64,000 nucleotides of DNA from JAVVHH01 sp964657565 (GCA_964657565.1 CAZZVQ010000004.1:1-64000), one strand, 5' to 3'. Shown: positions 8,327 through 18,015, counted from the stretch's first letter. The notes: a model not told the origin generated them from the sequence alone. Numbers and translations are program-made.

Positions 8327-9312
8327 GATCTCCCGCTTCTTCGGCTACCGCCACCTCCGCAGCGAGGCGGCGAGCCACGTGGTGGTGTTCCGTCGCGGCC
8401 GCCTGGTGCGCTCCGGCCGCGGGCTCGCCTTCTGGTTCGACCCGGATCGCACCAGCATCATGGAGATCCCGGCCGACGACCGGGACACGGATTTCGTGTT
8501 CCAGGCCCGCTCCCGCGACTACCAAGGTGGTGACGGTCCAAGGCACCATCACGTGGCGCGCCGCCGAACCCGATGCGCTGGCCGCCCGCATGGATTTCAC
8601 CATCGACCTGCGCACGGGCCGGCTGCGGACGGACCCGCTGGACCGGATCGCGAGCCTGCTCATCGGCCTGGCCCAGTACCAGGCCGCCCGCCACGTCGAA
8701 CATCGCACCGTCAGCGACCTGCTGGCGGAAGGCGCCGCTCCGGTCCAGGACGGGATCGCCGCCGCCCTGGCCGGCGATCCGCGCTTGCGGGAGATGGGGC
8801 TGTCGGTCGCCGCGGTACGCATCGCCGGGGTCAGCCCCAGCGCCGAACTGGCGCGGGCGCTGGAAACGCCGACCTTCGAGCGGGCGCAGGGCCTGGCGGA
8901 CGAAGCCTCTTTCGCACGCCGGGCGCAGGCGGTGGAAAAGGAGCGGGCGATTGCCGAGAACGAGCTCTCCACCAAGGTCGAGCTGGCCAAGCGGCAGGCC
9001 GCGCTGATCGCGCAGGAGGACGAGAACGCCCGGCGCACGGCGGAGGGCCGCGCCGAAGCGGGGCGGATCGGCGCGGAAGGCGAGGCGGCGCGCATCCGCC
9101 TGGTCGAGGCCGCCCGCAATGCTGCCGAAGGGGAACGCCTGACCCTGCTCCGCGGCATCGACCCGGCGGTGCTGCAATCCCTCACGCTGCGGGCATTCGC
9201 CGAGAAGCTGACCAAGATCGACACGCTGAACATCACGCCCGACCTGACCGCGGCGCTCGGAGGCCTGCTCCGTGGCCCCGACGCCCCGAAGTCCTCCACC
9301 CCACCGCCATGA
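8319..9312 (+). pseudogene. SPFH/Band 7 domain protein, apparent +1 frameshift
   Basis: Reading starts at ATG 8319 (MAEISRFFGYRHLRSEAAS) but the family sequence switches frame near 8520. From about 8521 the Band 7 domain continues in frame 1 (KVVTVQGTITW, then a charged, Ala/Glu-rich helical region and a C-terminal tail). Removing the T at 8520 would give RDTKVVTVQG and a continuous protein of about 330 residues. This is either a real inactivating insertion or a sequencing error. SPFH proteins oligomerise at membranes; the role in an NAD operon is unknown. The stop overlaps the next ATG (ATGA), so the operon design is otherwise intact. Confidence 0.72.
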
Positions 9313-10325
9313 CCGCAGCGCTCGCCCCGCGCCTCGTGCTGGTAACGCGCGAGACCGAATACGAGGGCCTGATGGCTCGGCATGCCACGCGCGGCCAGGC
9401 CGCCGCCTTCCTGCGGCAGCGGGCGCAGTCGCTGGATGGGCTGGATCAGCAGCGCGACCAGCTCCAGGCCATGCTGGCGGAGATCCGCGCGGCGGTGCCG
9501 AAGGGCTGGCGCATCGCCGCCGTGCGCCGGGCCGAGCTGGACCGCTTCCTGTTCGGACCGGAGGACGTTGTGGTCGCCGTGGGGCAGGACGGGCTGGTCG
9601 CCAACCTGGCCAAGTATCTGGACGGCCAACCGGTGATCGGCGTGAACGGCGACCCCGCCCGCAACCCGGGGATCCTGGTGCCGCACACCGCTGCCGACGC
9701 GGCGGCCCTGCTGCACCGTGCCGCCGCCGGAACGCTGCCGACGGAAGCCCGCACCATGGTGCGTGCCGCGCTGGACGACGGCCAGGTCCTCCTTGCGCTG
9801 AACGAGATCTTCGTGGGCCATGCCAGCCACCAATCCGCCCGCTACAGCCTGACCTACGCGGGCCGCGAGGAGGCGCAATCCTCCTCCGGGCTGATCGTAG
9901 CCAGCGGCACCGGCGCCACCGGCTGGGCCCTGTCGATCAGCCGCGCCACGGGCATCGCCGTGGATGTCGCGCCCGCAGAGCCTGCAGCCGTATTCCTGGT
10001 GCGCGAACCCTGGCCGAGCCGGGCCACCGGCACGGCGCTCGCCTCCGGCCGGCTGGGGCAAGACGACGTGCTGCTGGTGGTGTCGCGCATGAACGAGGGC
10101 GGGGTGGTGTTCGCCGACGGCATGGAGGGCGACCGGCTGGACTTCGCTTGGGGCCGGACGCTGAGTCTGTCGGTCGATCGGCGGCAGTTGCGCTTCGTCC
10201 CGGGAACCCCGCGTCCCCTCGATGGACGAGAAGCCGGCTTGGCTCGCCGCCCGACGACGGTCTCGGGGGAAGCGATCGGTGCCGAACCAGCCGGCGGCGC
10301 AGCAGGGCGCGCGCCGGGTCGGTGA
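9309..10325 (+). CDS. NAD(+) kinase-like protein
   Basis: A 338-residue ATP-NAD kinase-fold protein, translationally coupled (ATGA) to the SPFH gene. The nucleotide motif GGDGT appears as GQDGL (VVVAVGQDGLVANLAKYL), followed by VIGVNGDPARNPG, NEIFVGH and a glycine-rich SSGLIVASGTGATGW segment equivalent to the family's substrate loop. It may make NADP from the salvaged NAD, but the altered first motif leaves the activity open; a related diacylglycerol or sphingosine kinase-like substrate is less likely. The roughly 50 C-terminal residues are low complexity and probably disordered. Confidence 0.78.
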   Translation: MTAALAPRLVLVTRETEYEGLMARHATRGQAAAFLRQRAQSLDGLDQQRDQLQAMLAEIRAAVPKGWRIAAVRRAELDRFLFGPEDVVVAVGQDGLVANLAKYLDGQPVIGVNGDPARNPGILVPHTAADAAALLHRAAAGTLPTEARTMVRAALDDGQVLLALNEIFVGHASHQSARYSLTYAGREEAQSSSGLIVASGTGATGWALSISRATGIAVDVAPAEPAAVFLVREPWPSRATGTALASGRLGQDDVLLVVSRMNEGGVVFADGMEGDRLDFAWGRTLSLSVDRRQLRFVPGTPRPLDGREAGLARRPTTVSGEAIGAEPAGGAAGRAPGR

Positions 10326-10335
10326 GCATGAGACA

Positions 10336-11946
10336 TCACGGTTTCAGGCTGACGCCTCCGAACGGCTGTCCCCCCAGGAATTGCAGCTTGAATCCCTGCA
10401 CCGTGTCGCGCTGGGCCGCGTAGGCCTTCACGTCGGCGAACATGATCGCCGGGATGGCCTCGTAGAAGCGCTGCGAGGCCTGCTGGTACAAGGTTGCGCG
10501 TTCGGCCTGGTCGGTCACGATATCGGCTTTGTGGGCCAGGTCGGTGTAGGTCTGGTCGCACCAATGCGACACGTTCGAGCCGGTGGCGATGGACTCGCAG
10601 GTGAACCATGCGACCAGTTCGGCCGGGTCGGGGTAGTCCCAGGTGCCGCCGGTCATCGCGACCGTCGCCTCGCCGGCCCGGCGACGGCGCAGGTATTCGC
10701 CCCACTCGAAGCTCACGATCTTGGCCTGCACGCCGATCTTGGCCCAATCCGCCTGGATCAGCTCGGCCGCCCGGCGCCCATCCGGCATATACGCCCGCAC
10801 GACCGGGATGGCCCAGAGATCGGTCGAGAAGCCGTTGGGATAGCCGGCTTCGGCGAGCAACTGCTTGGCATGCTCGGGATTGTACGGGCGCGGCTTGAGA
10901 TCGGCGTTGTTGCCCCAGAGCGCGCTCGGCACGAACGAGGCGGTAGACGAGCCGCTGCCCTGGAACACGGCTTTCAGGATGTCGTCGAGGTTGATCGCCT
11001 CCGCCAGCGCCTGGCGCACCCGGATATCGTCGAACGGTTTCTTGTCGACGCGCATGGCCAGCGTCGACAACGCCGCGATCGGCGCCTCGGGCACCACTAC
11101 GCCGGGCGTTGCGCGCATGGCCGGGAGATCGGCCGGGTTCGGATAGCGCGCGACCTGGCACTCGTTGGCCTTGAGCTTGGCGAAGCGGACGGCAGCTTCG
11201 CGCGTGATGTTGAAGACGAGCTGATCGACCTTGGCCGCCCGCTCCGGCATGCCGCCCTTCTCGCCCCAGAAATCATGGAAGGCGCGGAACCGGATCAGGC
11301 TGTCCTTTTGATACTGCACCAACTGGAACGGCCCGGTTCCGAGCGGCGCGTTGTCGACCGCCTCGGGCGTGCCCGCCTTCAGCATGGCGCTGGCATATTC
11401 GGCCGGCCAGATCGAAAACGGCTGCACGGTCAGCGCGCTCAGGATCGACGCCGACGGCGCATTGAGGTCCAGGGCCACGGTGTCGTCATCGATCTTGGTG
11501 ACCGATTTCAGGACGGGGAAGTCGTTCCACATCGGGTAGGCGCCGCCGCTGACCCGGTTGAACGGGCTCGCCTTGTCGAGCACCCGGCCGAAGCTGAACA
11601 CCACGTCGTCGGCGTTCATCTCGCGCGTCGGCTTGAAGCGGTCGCTCGACTGGAACTTCACGCCGTGCCGCAGCTTGAACGTGTAGCGCAGCCCGTCCGG
11701 CGAGATGGTCCAGCTCTCCGCCAGGCCCGGCACCACTTTAGACCCGCCCATCTCCATCTCGACCAGACGATCGCCGATCTGCTCGCTCACGTCGAAGCTG
11801 GTATTGGCGTCGCTGAGCGTGGCGTTGAGCGAATCCGGACTGGCCTCGGAACAGACCACCAGCGTATCCGCGCGCACGGACCCAGGCGCGAGGCCCATGA
11901 GAGCGAGCAGCGCGGTGCCAGCGGCAAGTGATGCAACCCGTGTCAC
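10336..11946 (-). CDS. Peptide/nickel-type ABC solute-binding protein (SBP family 5)
   Basis: Periplasmic protein of about 536 residues with a Sec signal peptide (LAAGTALLALMGLAPGSVRA). GTG at 11946 is preferred because a GGGGGGA site lies 7 bases upstream; GTG at 11961 is an alternative. Canonical family-5 order is seen: PGLAESWTISPDGLRYTF, the GVKF motif and DDVVFS, GTGPFQLVQY, RVRQALAEAIN, LLAEAGYPNGF, then the C-terminal lobe. No permease or ATPase lies next to it, so it must use a transporter encoded elsewhere. It is a useful in-window reference for the permuted homologue at 27721. Confidence 0.88.
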   Translation of the reverse strand: MTRVASLAAGTALLALMGLAPGSVRADTLVVCSEASPDSLNATLSDANTSFDVSEQIGDRLVEMEMGGSKVVPGLAESWTISPDGLRYTFKLRHGVKFQSSDRFKPTREMNADDVVFSFGRVLDKASPFNRVSGGAYPMWNDFPVLKSVTKIDDDTVALDLNAPSASILSALTVQPFSIWPAEYASAMLKAGTPEAVDNAPLGTGPFQLVQYQKDSLIRFRAFHDFWGEKGGMPERAAKVDQLVFNITREAAVRFAKLKANECQVARYPNPADLPAMRATPGVVVPEAPIAALSTLAMRVDKKPFDDIRVRQALAEAINLDDILKAVFQGSGSSTASFVPSALWGNNADLKPRPYNPEHAKQLLAEAGYPNGFSTDLWAIPVVRAYMPDGRRAAELIQADWAKIGVQAKIVSFEWGEYLRRRRAGEATVAMTGGTWDYPDPAELVAWFTCESIATGSNVSHWCDQTYTDLAHKADIVTDQAERATLYQQASQRFYEAIPAIMFADVKAYAAQRDTVQGFKLQFLGGQPFGGVSLKP

Positions 11947-12037
11947 GACGTTTCCCCCCACCCTTGATCGTCGCGGACTATCCGAAGCTCGCGGAGGGGT
12001 GTCAAATGGCCGGTCGGCCCGGCCGCAAGGTTCGTGC

Positions 12038-12838
12038 TTAGTCCTTGTATGACGGATCGGTCTTGTCCAGCTTGCGGAGCAGCGCCGGCCAGGCCGACAC
12101 GACCTTGATCTCGCCCGGCCGACGCTCGCGGCGCGACGACATCTTCTCGTAGGTCTTCTCGGACACTTCGGCCGGCGGGAAGACCAGCTTCGTGTTGCAC
12201 GACAGCGCCATCACCTGCGTCTGGCACGAGCGCTCCATCCGCCACAGCAGGTTGAACGCCTCGCCGACCGACCGGCCGCAGACCAGGAGGCCGTGGTTGC
12301 GCAGGATCATGGCGTTGTCGCTGCCGAGATCGGCGACCAGCCGCTCGCGCTCGCCCTCGTCGTCGGCGATGCCCTCGAAATCGTGGGTGGCGACGTGCAG
12401 GAAGCGCATCGTCGTCTGCGCGATCGGCAGCAGCCCGCACTCCATCGCGGAGACGGCCATGCCGGCCGGCGTGTGGGTGTGGGCCACGCAGTCGACGTCG
12501 TGCCGGGCGGCATGGATGGCGCTATGGATGACGAAGCCGGCACGGTTCACGCCATACTCGGTGCCATTGAGGATGATGTTGCCGTCGAGATCGATCTTCA
12601 CCAGGCTCGAGGCCGTGACCTCCTCGTAGAGCATGCCATACGGGTTGATCAGGAAGTGTCCCTCCTCGCCAGGGACCCGGCAGGAGATGTGGTTCGCCGT
12701 CATTTCGGTCATGCCATACATCTCGGTCAGGCGGTATGCGGCCGCGAGCTGGACCCGGGCTTCCCACTCCGCCGGGGTGACGCGCTCCCGGATCGATTGG
12801 ACGACGTGCAAAGCGGGGGTCTGAAGGGCTGCGCTCAT
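12038..12838 (-). CDS. Class II aldolase/adducin family protein
   Basis: A 266-residue cytoplasmic protein with the zinc-binding aldolase/epimerase fold. Visible signatures are TANHISCRVPGEEGHFLINP near the N-terminus, the metal motif AHTHTPAG (two His ligands) and RNHGLLVCG with the third His. Family members act on sugar phosphates such as fuculose-1-phosphate or ribulose-5-phosphate, but many of this subgroup are uncharacterised. It follows the family-5 binding protein only loosely (about 75 bases away, same strand), so shared function is uncertain. Confidence 0.87.
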   Translation of the reverse strand: MSAALQTPALHVVQSIRERVTPAEWEARVQLAAAYRLTEMYGMTEMTANHISCRVPGEEGHFLINPYGMLYEEVTASSLVKIDLDGNIILNGTEYGVNRAGFVIHSAIHAARHDVDCVAHTHTPAGMAVSAMECGLLPIAQTTMRFLHVATHDFEGIADDEGERERLVADLGSDNAMILRNHGLLVCGRSVGEAFNLLWRMERSCQTQVMALSCNTKLVFPPAEVSEKTYEKMSSRRERRPGEIKVVSAWPALLRKLDKTDPSYKD

Positions 12839-12974
12839 GGACAGAGGGCTCCTGGTTCGGGGCTGCGTCGAAATGCTACTGCCGGGCTCGTCCGGTGTCG
12901 ATAACGCGCCCGCCGCGTTGCCCCTGTCCCGTTAATCCGATAATTACAGTGAGCAGAAGATCAAGTGGACAGCC

Positions 12975-14435
12975 ATGCCTGCAACGTCGTTCCAAGCGGA
13001 TTGGAAATCGATCAAGGACAGCTTCGTCAAGCTTGCGCGCGGCGTGCCGCCCGAGGTCAGCATGCTGGTCAGCCAGGGGCGGGATTTCGGCCCGGCACTG
13101 AAGGCCTTCGACGGTGCGGCGACGTTCGAGGCGCGGAGCAAGGCCATGGCGTCGGTGCTGAAGGCCAAGTCCGAATACGAGGACGAACTGCGGCGCGCGC
13201 TCAGGGAGACGACCTCGAAAGTCGGCCAGAAGGGCCTGCAGATGTTCCTCGCGCAGATCGACCTTCTGATCGCGCGGGTCAACGCGGCCGCCCAGCCGCC
13301 GCGGCCGAGCGGAAAGATGGTGCCGGGCTTCGTGCTGCGGCAGTTCGACCTGGCGGCCGGGGTGAAGCCCACGTATTTCAAGGTCGATCCGATCCTCGTG
13401 ACCGCGCAGATCGACGTGGACAGCGAATTCAAGAAGCTGATGGACGCGGGCGAGGCCGGGCTGCGGATGGACGACCTCGGCGAGGCCGCGCTGAAGGAAC
13501 TCGGCGACCTTCGGGACGCGTTCAAGGCGACGATCATGAAGGTCGATCAGACCATCGCCGGTGACATGACGCAGTTGGCCGCCAAGACGAAAGAGGCCAA
13601 CGAAGTCCTCAAGCACTATGGCAAGATCGTTACCGATAATCTCACCCGCGTGGTCGAGACGGAATGGGCCAAATACCTGGCCCGCAAGAAGGATCTGTCC
13701 GACTTCAGGATCAAGAGCGCAGTGAAGATCACCCTTGGCACGGTCGGGGTGGCGGTGGCGGTGGCGTCCGTGGCGCTGAGCTTCGGCACCGCCTGGATGA
13801 ACATCGCCGCCGCCTGCAAGGGGATCGTCGACGTGGGCAAGTCGATCAAGACCTGGGCGGAGGACATCGACGATGTCTACGCCAAGCTGGTCGACGACAT
13901 CGACGAGATCACCAAGATCAACGCCAAGCGAGCCAAGGGCGGGAGCGCCAAGTCGAAGGCGAAGCAGGCGGGCAAGGAAGTCGCGGCGGCGGTGCTGCCG
14001 TTCGCCAAGGACATGCTCAAGGCGACCAGCGCCATGGAAGCGCGGTGCAAGCAGTTCAGCGGCCTGATCTCGAAGCTGGAATCGTCGGAGAACACATTGT
14101 CGGGCAAGATCGGCGTGATGTCGAAGAACCTGAGCTCGATGCCGGACCGGTTCCTCGACACCGCCCAGATCAACCTCAACCGGCGGGCCGGCAAGATCGT
14201 GGCCGACCTGTTCAAGCAGATGCAGGAACTGCACGCGACGATCAAGAAGTGCATCAAGTTCTCGGAGGCCGCCGCCAAGGCAGTCAAGAAGCTGAAGGAC
14301 GACGACAGTTGGGCCACCGGTTTCGCCACCGCCGGGGGCGTGGGCACCAAGGCGGTGGCCATCTTCGCGCTGGTGAACTTCGTGGTCGAATGCGCCGACC
14401 ACGGGATGACCATCGTCAAGCTACTGCCGATCTGA
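12975..14435 (+). CDS. Orphan helical protein with central hydrophobic hairpin, pore-former-like
   Basis: A 486-residue protein I do not recognise. No signal peptide. Residues 1-110 are amphipathic helices; 150-245 look like long heptad-rich helices. Residues 252-281 (TLGTVGVAVAVASVALSF and onward) form the only strong membrane-length segment. Charged helices follow at 290-445 (Lys/Asp-rich), and a weaker hydrophobic stretch at 455-472 ends the protein. Long helices flanking a central hydrophobic hairpin resemble alpha-pore-forming toxins of the ClyA/HBL type; a tape-measure-like or scaffold protein is the alternative. It stands alone between minus-strand genes, with no immunity or secretion gene beside it. 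Function is unproven. Confidence 0.75.
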   Translation: MPATSFQADWKSIKDSFVKLARGVPPEVSMLVSQGRDFGPALKAFDGAATFEARSKAMASVLKAKSEYEDELRRALRETTSKVGQKGLQMFLAQIDLLIARVNAAAQPPRPSGKMVPGFVLRQFDLAAGVKPTYFKVDPILVTAQIDVDSEFKKLMDAGEAGLRMDDLGEAALKELGDLRDAFKATIMKVDQTIAGDMTQLAAKTKEANEVLKHYGKIVTDNLTRVVETEWAKYLARKKDLSDFRIKSAVKITLGTVGVAVAVASVALSFGTAWMNIAAACKGIVDVGKSIKTWAEDIDDVYAKLVDDIDEITKINAKRAKGGSAKSKAKQAGKEVAAAVLPFAKDMLKATSAMEARCKQFSGLISKLESSENTLSGKIGVMSKNLSSMPDRFLDTAQINLNRRAGKIVADLFKQMQELHATIKKCIKFSEAAAKAVKKLKDDDSWATGFATAGGVGTKAVAIFALVNFVVECADHGMTIVKLLPI

Positions 14436-14440
14436 TCCCA

Positions 14441-14455
14441 TCGGCCGTGGGCCGA
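14441..14455 (+). terminator. Weak hairpin after the orphan helical gene
   Basis: TCGGCC, loop GTG, GGCCGA: a perfect 6-bp stem starting 5 bases after the stop codon at 14435. There is no T-run after it, so it may be a minor or factor-dependent termination signal only. Confidence 0.3.
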
Positions 14456-14526
14456 ACTGCGGGGAGTAGACCCGGGGCGAACACGGCGTCGCCTCGAGGC
14501 TTGATCCCGCCGAGGCTGTGACACGT

Positions 14527-15492
14527 TCAGCCATACACGCGCCGGCCCCGGCCATACAGCATCAGCATGCCGAGGATGACCACGCCATAGATGATCTGGC
14601 GACCGGCATCAGGCATCTGCATCACCGCCAGCATGCTCTGCAGCAGCACCACCAGAATGGTGCCGATCACCGTGCCGACATAGCGCCCCTGGCCGCCGAG
14701 GATGTTGGTGCCGCCCAAGACCACCGCGGCAATCGCAGGCAGCAGATACGGGTCGCCCATGCCCTGATAGGCCTTGCCGGAGTAGCCGCTGAGGAGAACG
14801 CCGCATAGCGCGCACATCGTGCTGTTGAGCATGAAGCACAGCACGACCACACGGCGCACCCGCACGCCGGAGAGCCAGGCCGCACGCTCACGGTTGCCGA
14901 TCGCATAGACATAGCGGCCGAACGGCATGCGCCGCAGCAGCACCAGCAACAGTCCCGATAGAGCAACCCAAACCCAAATGGCATTGGGCACGGTGGGCAC
15001 GATCTGGCCGGTGGCCAGCCATTGCGCCAGCTTCCCGGCACTGCTCGCGGGTGCAGACCCTCCGGTATACAGCACCATCAGTCCCTGCAGGGCCGCGTTG
15101 ACGCCGAGCGTGAAGATCATCGACGGCACGCGCAGGTAGGCGACACCCACTCCGTTCACCAGGCCGACCAAAGCACCGGTGGCCATTGCGATCGGCACTG
15201 CGGCGACGCCGCCGAAGGCGCTGCTCCCCAAGCCGGAGGCGAGCATCGCGCCGGCCGAAATGGTCCAGGGCACCGACAGGTCGATATGGCCGAGCAATAT
15301 CACCATCATCTGGCCCGCCGCGATCAGGCCGAGGAAGGACGCGACCTGGCCCTGCTGCAACAGGTAGCGCGGCGACAGGAAGCTGGTGTTGTAGCTGGCT
15401 CCCACACCCAGGATGACCACGATACAGAGCCCAGCGACCACAAGCGGCAGATCGGCCCTGCGGGCGGCGACCGCACGCGCCAACACGCTCAT
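14527..15492 (-). CDS. Sugar ABC transporter permease 2 (RbsC-like)
   Basis: A 321-residue inner-membrane permease of the ribose/galactofuranose type. The ATG at 15492 (MSVLARAVAARRADLP) is chosen because it lies 10 bases after the stop of the upstream permease; earlier in-frame codons would overlap that gene. About nine hydrophobic segments are seen, with the family signatures GQMMVILLGHIDLSV and AAVVLGGTNILGGQG. Last gene of the importer operon. Two different permeases imply a heterodimeric channel. Confidence 0.9.
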   Translation of the reverse strand: MSVLARAVAARRADLPLVVAGLCIVVILGVGASYNTSFLSPRYLLQQGQVASFLGLIAAGQMMVILLGHIDLSVPWTISAGAMLASGLGSSAFGGVAAVPIAMATGALVGLVNGVGVAYLRVPSMIFTLGVNAALQGLMVLYTGGSAPASSAGKLAQWLATGQIVPTVPNAIWVWVALSGLLLVLLRRMPFGRYVYAIGNRERAAWLSGVRVRRVVVLCFMLNSTMCALCGVLLSGYSGKAYQGMGDPYLLPAIAAVVLGGTNILGGQGRYVGTVIGTILVVLLQSMLAVMQMPDAGRQIIYGVVILGMLMLYGRGRRVYG

Positions 15493-15502
15493 CGACGTGC
15501 GC

Positions 15503-16486
15503 TCATCGATAGGTCTCCAGCCGATTGCGCTGTTTGAGGACATGCAGCGCGCCCAGGCTGACGGCACCGAGCAGGATCATGCCCTGGAAGAGCGGCTGCC
15601 AGAGCGGCGGCGCGTCGAGCACGAACAGCAGATCGCCGATGGTGCGCAAGATGAAGGCGCCGAACACCGAGCCCATCACACCGCCGATGCCGCCGAACAG
15701 CGACGTCCCGCCGATCACCACCGCGGCGATGGAGCTGAGCGTCAGGTCACCGGCTTGCGTCAAACTCGCCTGGGCGGATTCCGCGATCAGGGTGAGCAGC
15801 AATCCTGCGATGCCGGAGAGCAGCCCGGCCACGATATAGGCGGCGCTCTTGGCCCGCGCGATCGGGACGCCGGACATATAGGCCGAGGCTTCTGCCGAGC
15901 CGACCGCATAGATGGCCCGCCCGATCATCGCACGGCGCAACGGCAGCGACAGCAGCACGAGCACGACGACCAGCAGCACGAGGGTCGTCGGCACCGGGCC
16001 GATCGATCCCGTGACGGCCGCAGCGAAATCATCGTTGACGTCGCCGCCGGGGTTCGGCCGCAGCAGGAGCGCGATGCCGTAGAAGATGCTGCTCGTGGCG
16101 AGCGTCGCGATGATCGGCTGCAGCCGCCCGCCGACGACGGCCAGGGCATTGACGCAGCCCGCCGCCAAGCCGCAGGCCAGCACGGCGACGGTACCGATCG
16201 CGATGTCCTTCGGCTCACCACCGAGCATGGTGGAGGCGAGACAGTTGGTGAGCACCACGATCGCGCCGATGGACAGATCGATCCCGCCGGTCAGGATCGG
16301 CAGCGTCTGCGCCATGGCGATCAACGCCAGCAGCACGCCCTTGTTGGAGGCGGTGACCAGCACGCCCACCTGGATGCCCCGCGGCTGCAAGGCGAGGTAG
16401 AGCGCGAACATCGCCACGAAGGTCAAGGCCGCCAGCAACGCGGCGGTGTTGTGACGCAGCACTCTGCGCAGCGCGGTGCCCTTCAT
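15503..16486 (-). CDS. Sugar ABC transporter permease 1 (RbsC-like)
   Basis: A 327-residue permease with about nine hydrophobic segments and the family signatures AQTLPILTGGIDLSIGA and AAVVIGGTSLFGGIGG. Its ATG overlaps the stop of the ATPase gene by four bases (ATGA), so translation is coupled. It works with the second permease and the double ATPase encoded around it. Confidence 0.92.
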   Translation of the reverse strand: MKGTALRRVLRHNTAALLAALTFVAMFALYLALQPRGIQVGVLVTASNKGVLLALIAMAQTLPILTGGIDLSIGAIVVLTNCLASTMLGGEPKDIAIGTVAVLACGLAAGCVNALAVVGGRLQPIIATLATSSIFYGIALLLRPNPGGDVNDDFAAAVTGSIGPVPTTLVLLVVVLVLLSLPLRRAMIGRAIYAVGSAEASAYMSGVPIARAKSAAYIVAGLLSGIAGLLLTLIAESAQASLTQAGDLTLSSIAAVVIGGTSLFGGIGGVMGSVFGAFILRTIGDLLFVLDAPPLWQPLFQGMILLGAVSLGALHVLKQRNRLETYR

Positions 16487-18015
16487 GCAGCCTGGTCCGC
16501 GGCGCCGATATCGAGGGCGCCGGCGATGATCGCCTCCTCCGTGATGCCGTCGCCGGCCAACTCACGCACGACGCGGCCGCCATAGAAGACGAGCACGCGG
16601 TCGCACAGGCCGATCAGCTCGTCGTAGTCGGTGGTGTAGAACAAGATCGCGGTGCCGGCGGCCGCGAGGTCGCGCAGCAGGCGGTAGATCTCCTGCTTGG
16701 TGCCGACGTCGATTCCGCGGGTGGGGTCGCTCAGGAGCAGCACTCGCGGCCGGGTCATGAGCCATTTGCCGATCACCACCTTCTGCTGGTTACCGCCCGA
16801 GAGCGTGGCCACCGGCAGGTCCAACACCGCCTTGATCTGCATGCGGCGCACGATCTCGTCGACCGCCTGGCGCTCCTTGGCGCCATCGATCAGCAGGCCG
16901 CGGCGGAACTGGTCCAGCGTGGCGATGGTGAGGTTCTCGCGCACCGACATGGGCAACATAAGGCCTTCGGTCTTGCGGTCCTCCGGGATCAGGGCGATGC
17001 CCAGCGGAGGCGCCATGGCCGCCCCCGGGCCACCGAGCTGTACGGGCTTCCCGTCCACCAGGATCTCGCCCTCCACTCCTGCGAGACCGCCGAACAGGGC
17101 CAGCAGGAATTCCCGCTGCCCCTGCCCGTCGAGCCCGCCAAGCCCGACGATTTCCCCGGGCGCTACGCTGACCGTGAGATCACGCAGCCGGTCGCCCCAG
17201 GTCAGGCCCTTCGTCTGCAGCACCGGCGGCAGAGACGGTCCGGGTGACGGACGCGGCGGGAAGACCTGCGAGATCTCGCGCCCGATCATCATGCGCACGA
17301 TCTCGCCCTCGCTGCGCGTGCCACCGGCGAACGTTTCGATATGGCGGCCATTCGCATAGACCGAACAGGTATCGGCGAGCTCGCGGATCTCATGCATGCG
17401 GTGCGAGATGTACAACACGCACAGACCTCGATCGCGCAGCCCGCGGATCAGCCGGCCGACGATCGCCACGTCGTCGGCGGTGAGGGCGGAGGTCGCTTCG
17501 TCCAGCACCAGCAGGCGTGGGTTGCGGCCGAGCGCCTTGGCGATCTCGACCATCTGGCGGCGCGACAGCGGCAGGTCGCTGACGCGCTCGCGCGGGTCGA
17601 TGGTGTCGCAGCCGACCTGGGCAAGCAGCCGCACCGCCTCGCGATGCTGAGCCCGGCGATCGATGATGCCGAAGCGGCGCGGCGGATCGAAGATGCCGAT
17701 GTTGTCGGCGACCGACAGGTCGGGCAGCAGCGACAATTCCTGGAACACGCAGACGACGCCGCGTGCTTGCGCGTCGGCCGGGCCATCGAAGCGGATCGGG
17801 GTGCCATCCATCAGCACGGTGCCGCCGCTCGGGGGCACGACGCCGGAGAGCACCTTGATCAGCGTGCTCTTACCGGCGCCGTTCTCGCCGATGATGGCGT
17901 GGATGGAGCCGGGTCGGCAGACCAGATCACCCTGGGTCAGCGCGGCGACGGCACCGTAGTGCTTGCTCACCCCGCGCAGTTCCAGGATGGGCGTGGCGCC
18001 GACCGACTCCGGCAT
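16483..18015 (-). CDS. Sugar ABC transporter ATP-binding protein with two ABC domains (RbsA/MglA-like)
   Basis: A 510-residue protein made of two ABC domains. The first has Walker A GENGAGKST, signature LPLSRRQMVEIAKAL and LVLDEATSAL. The second has a degenerate P-loop (GLGGLDGQGQ) but an intact LSGGNQQKVVIGKWL signature and LLSDPTRGID, the usual pattern in sugar importers of this class. It lies 11 bases downstream of the binding-protein gene and couples by ATGA to permease 1. Confidence 0.93.
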   Translation of the reverse strand: MPESVGATPILELRGVSKHYGAVAALTQGDLVCRPGSIHAIIGENGAGKSTLIKVLSGVVPPSGGTVLMDGTPIRFDGPADAQARGVVCVFQELSLLPDLSVADNIGIFDPPRRFGIIDRRAQHREAVRLLAQVGCDTIDPRERVSDLPLSRRQMVEIAKALGRNPRLLVLDEATSALTADDVAIVGRLIRGLRDRGLCVLYISHRMHEIRELADTCSVYANGRHIETFAGGTRSEGEIVRMMIGREISQVFPPRPSPGPSLPPVLQTKGLTWGDRLRDLTVSVAPGEIVGLGGLDGQGQREFLLALFGGLAGVEGEILVDGKPVQLGGPGAAMAPPLGIALIPEDRKTEGLMLPMSVRENLTIATLDQFRRGLLIDGAKERQAVDEIVRRMQIKAVLDLPVATLSGGNQQKVVIGKWLMTRPRVLLLSDPTRGIDVGTKQEIYRLLRDLAAAGTAILFYTTDYDELIGLCDRVLVFYGGRVVRELAGDGITEEAIIAGALDIGAADQAA

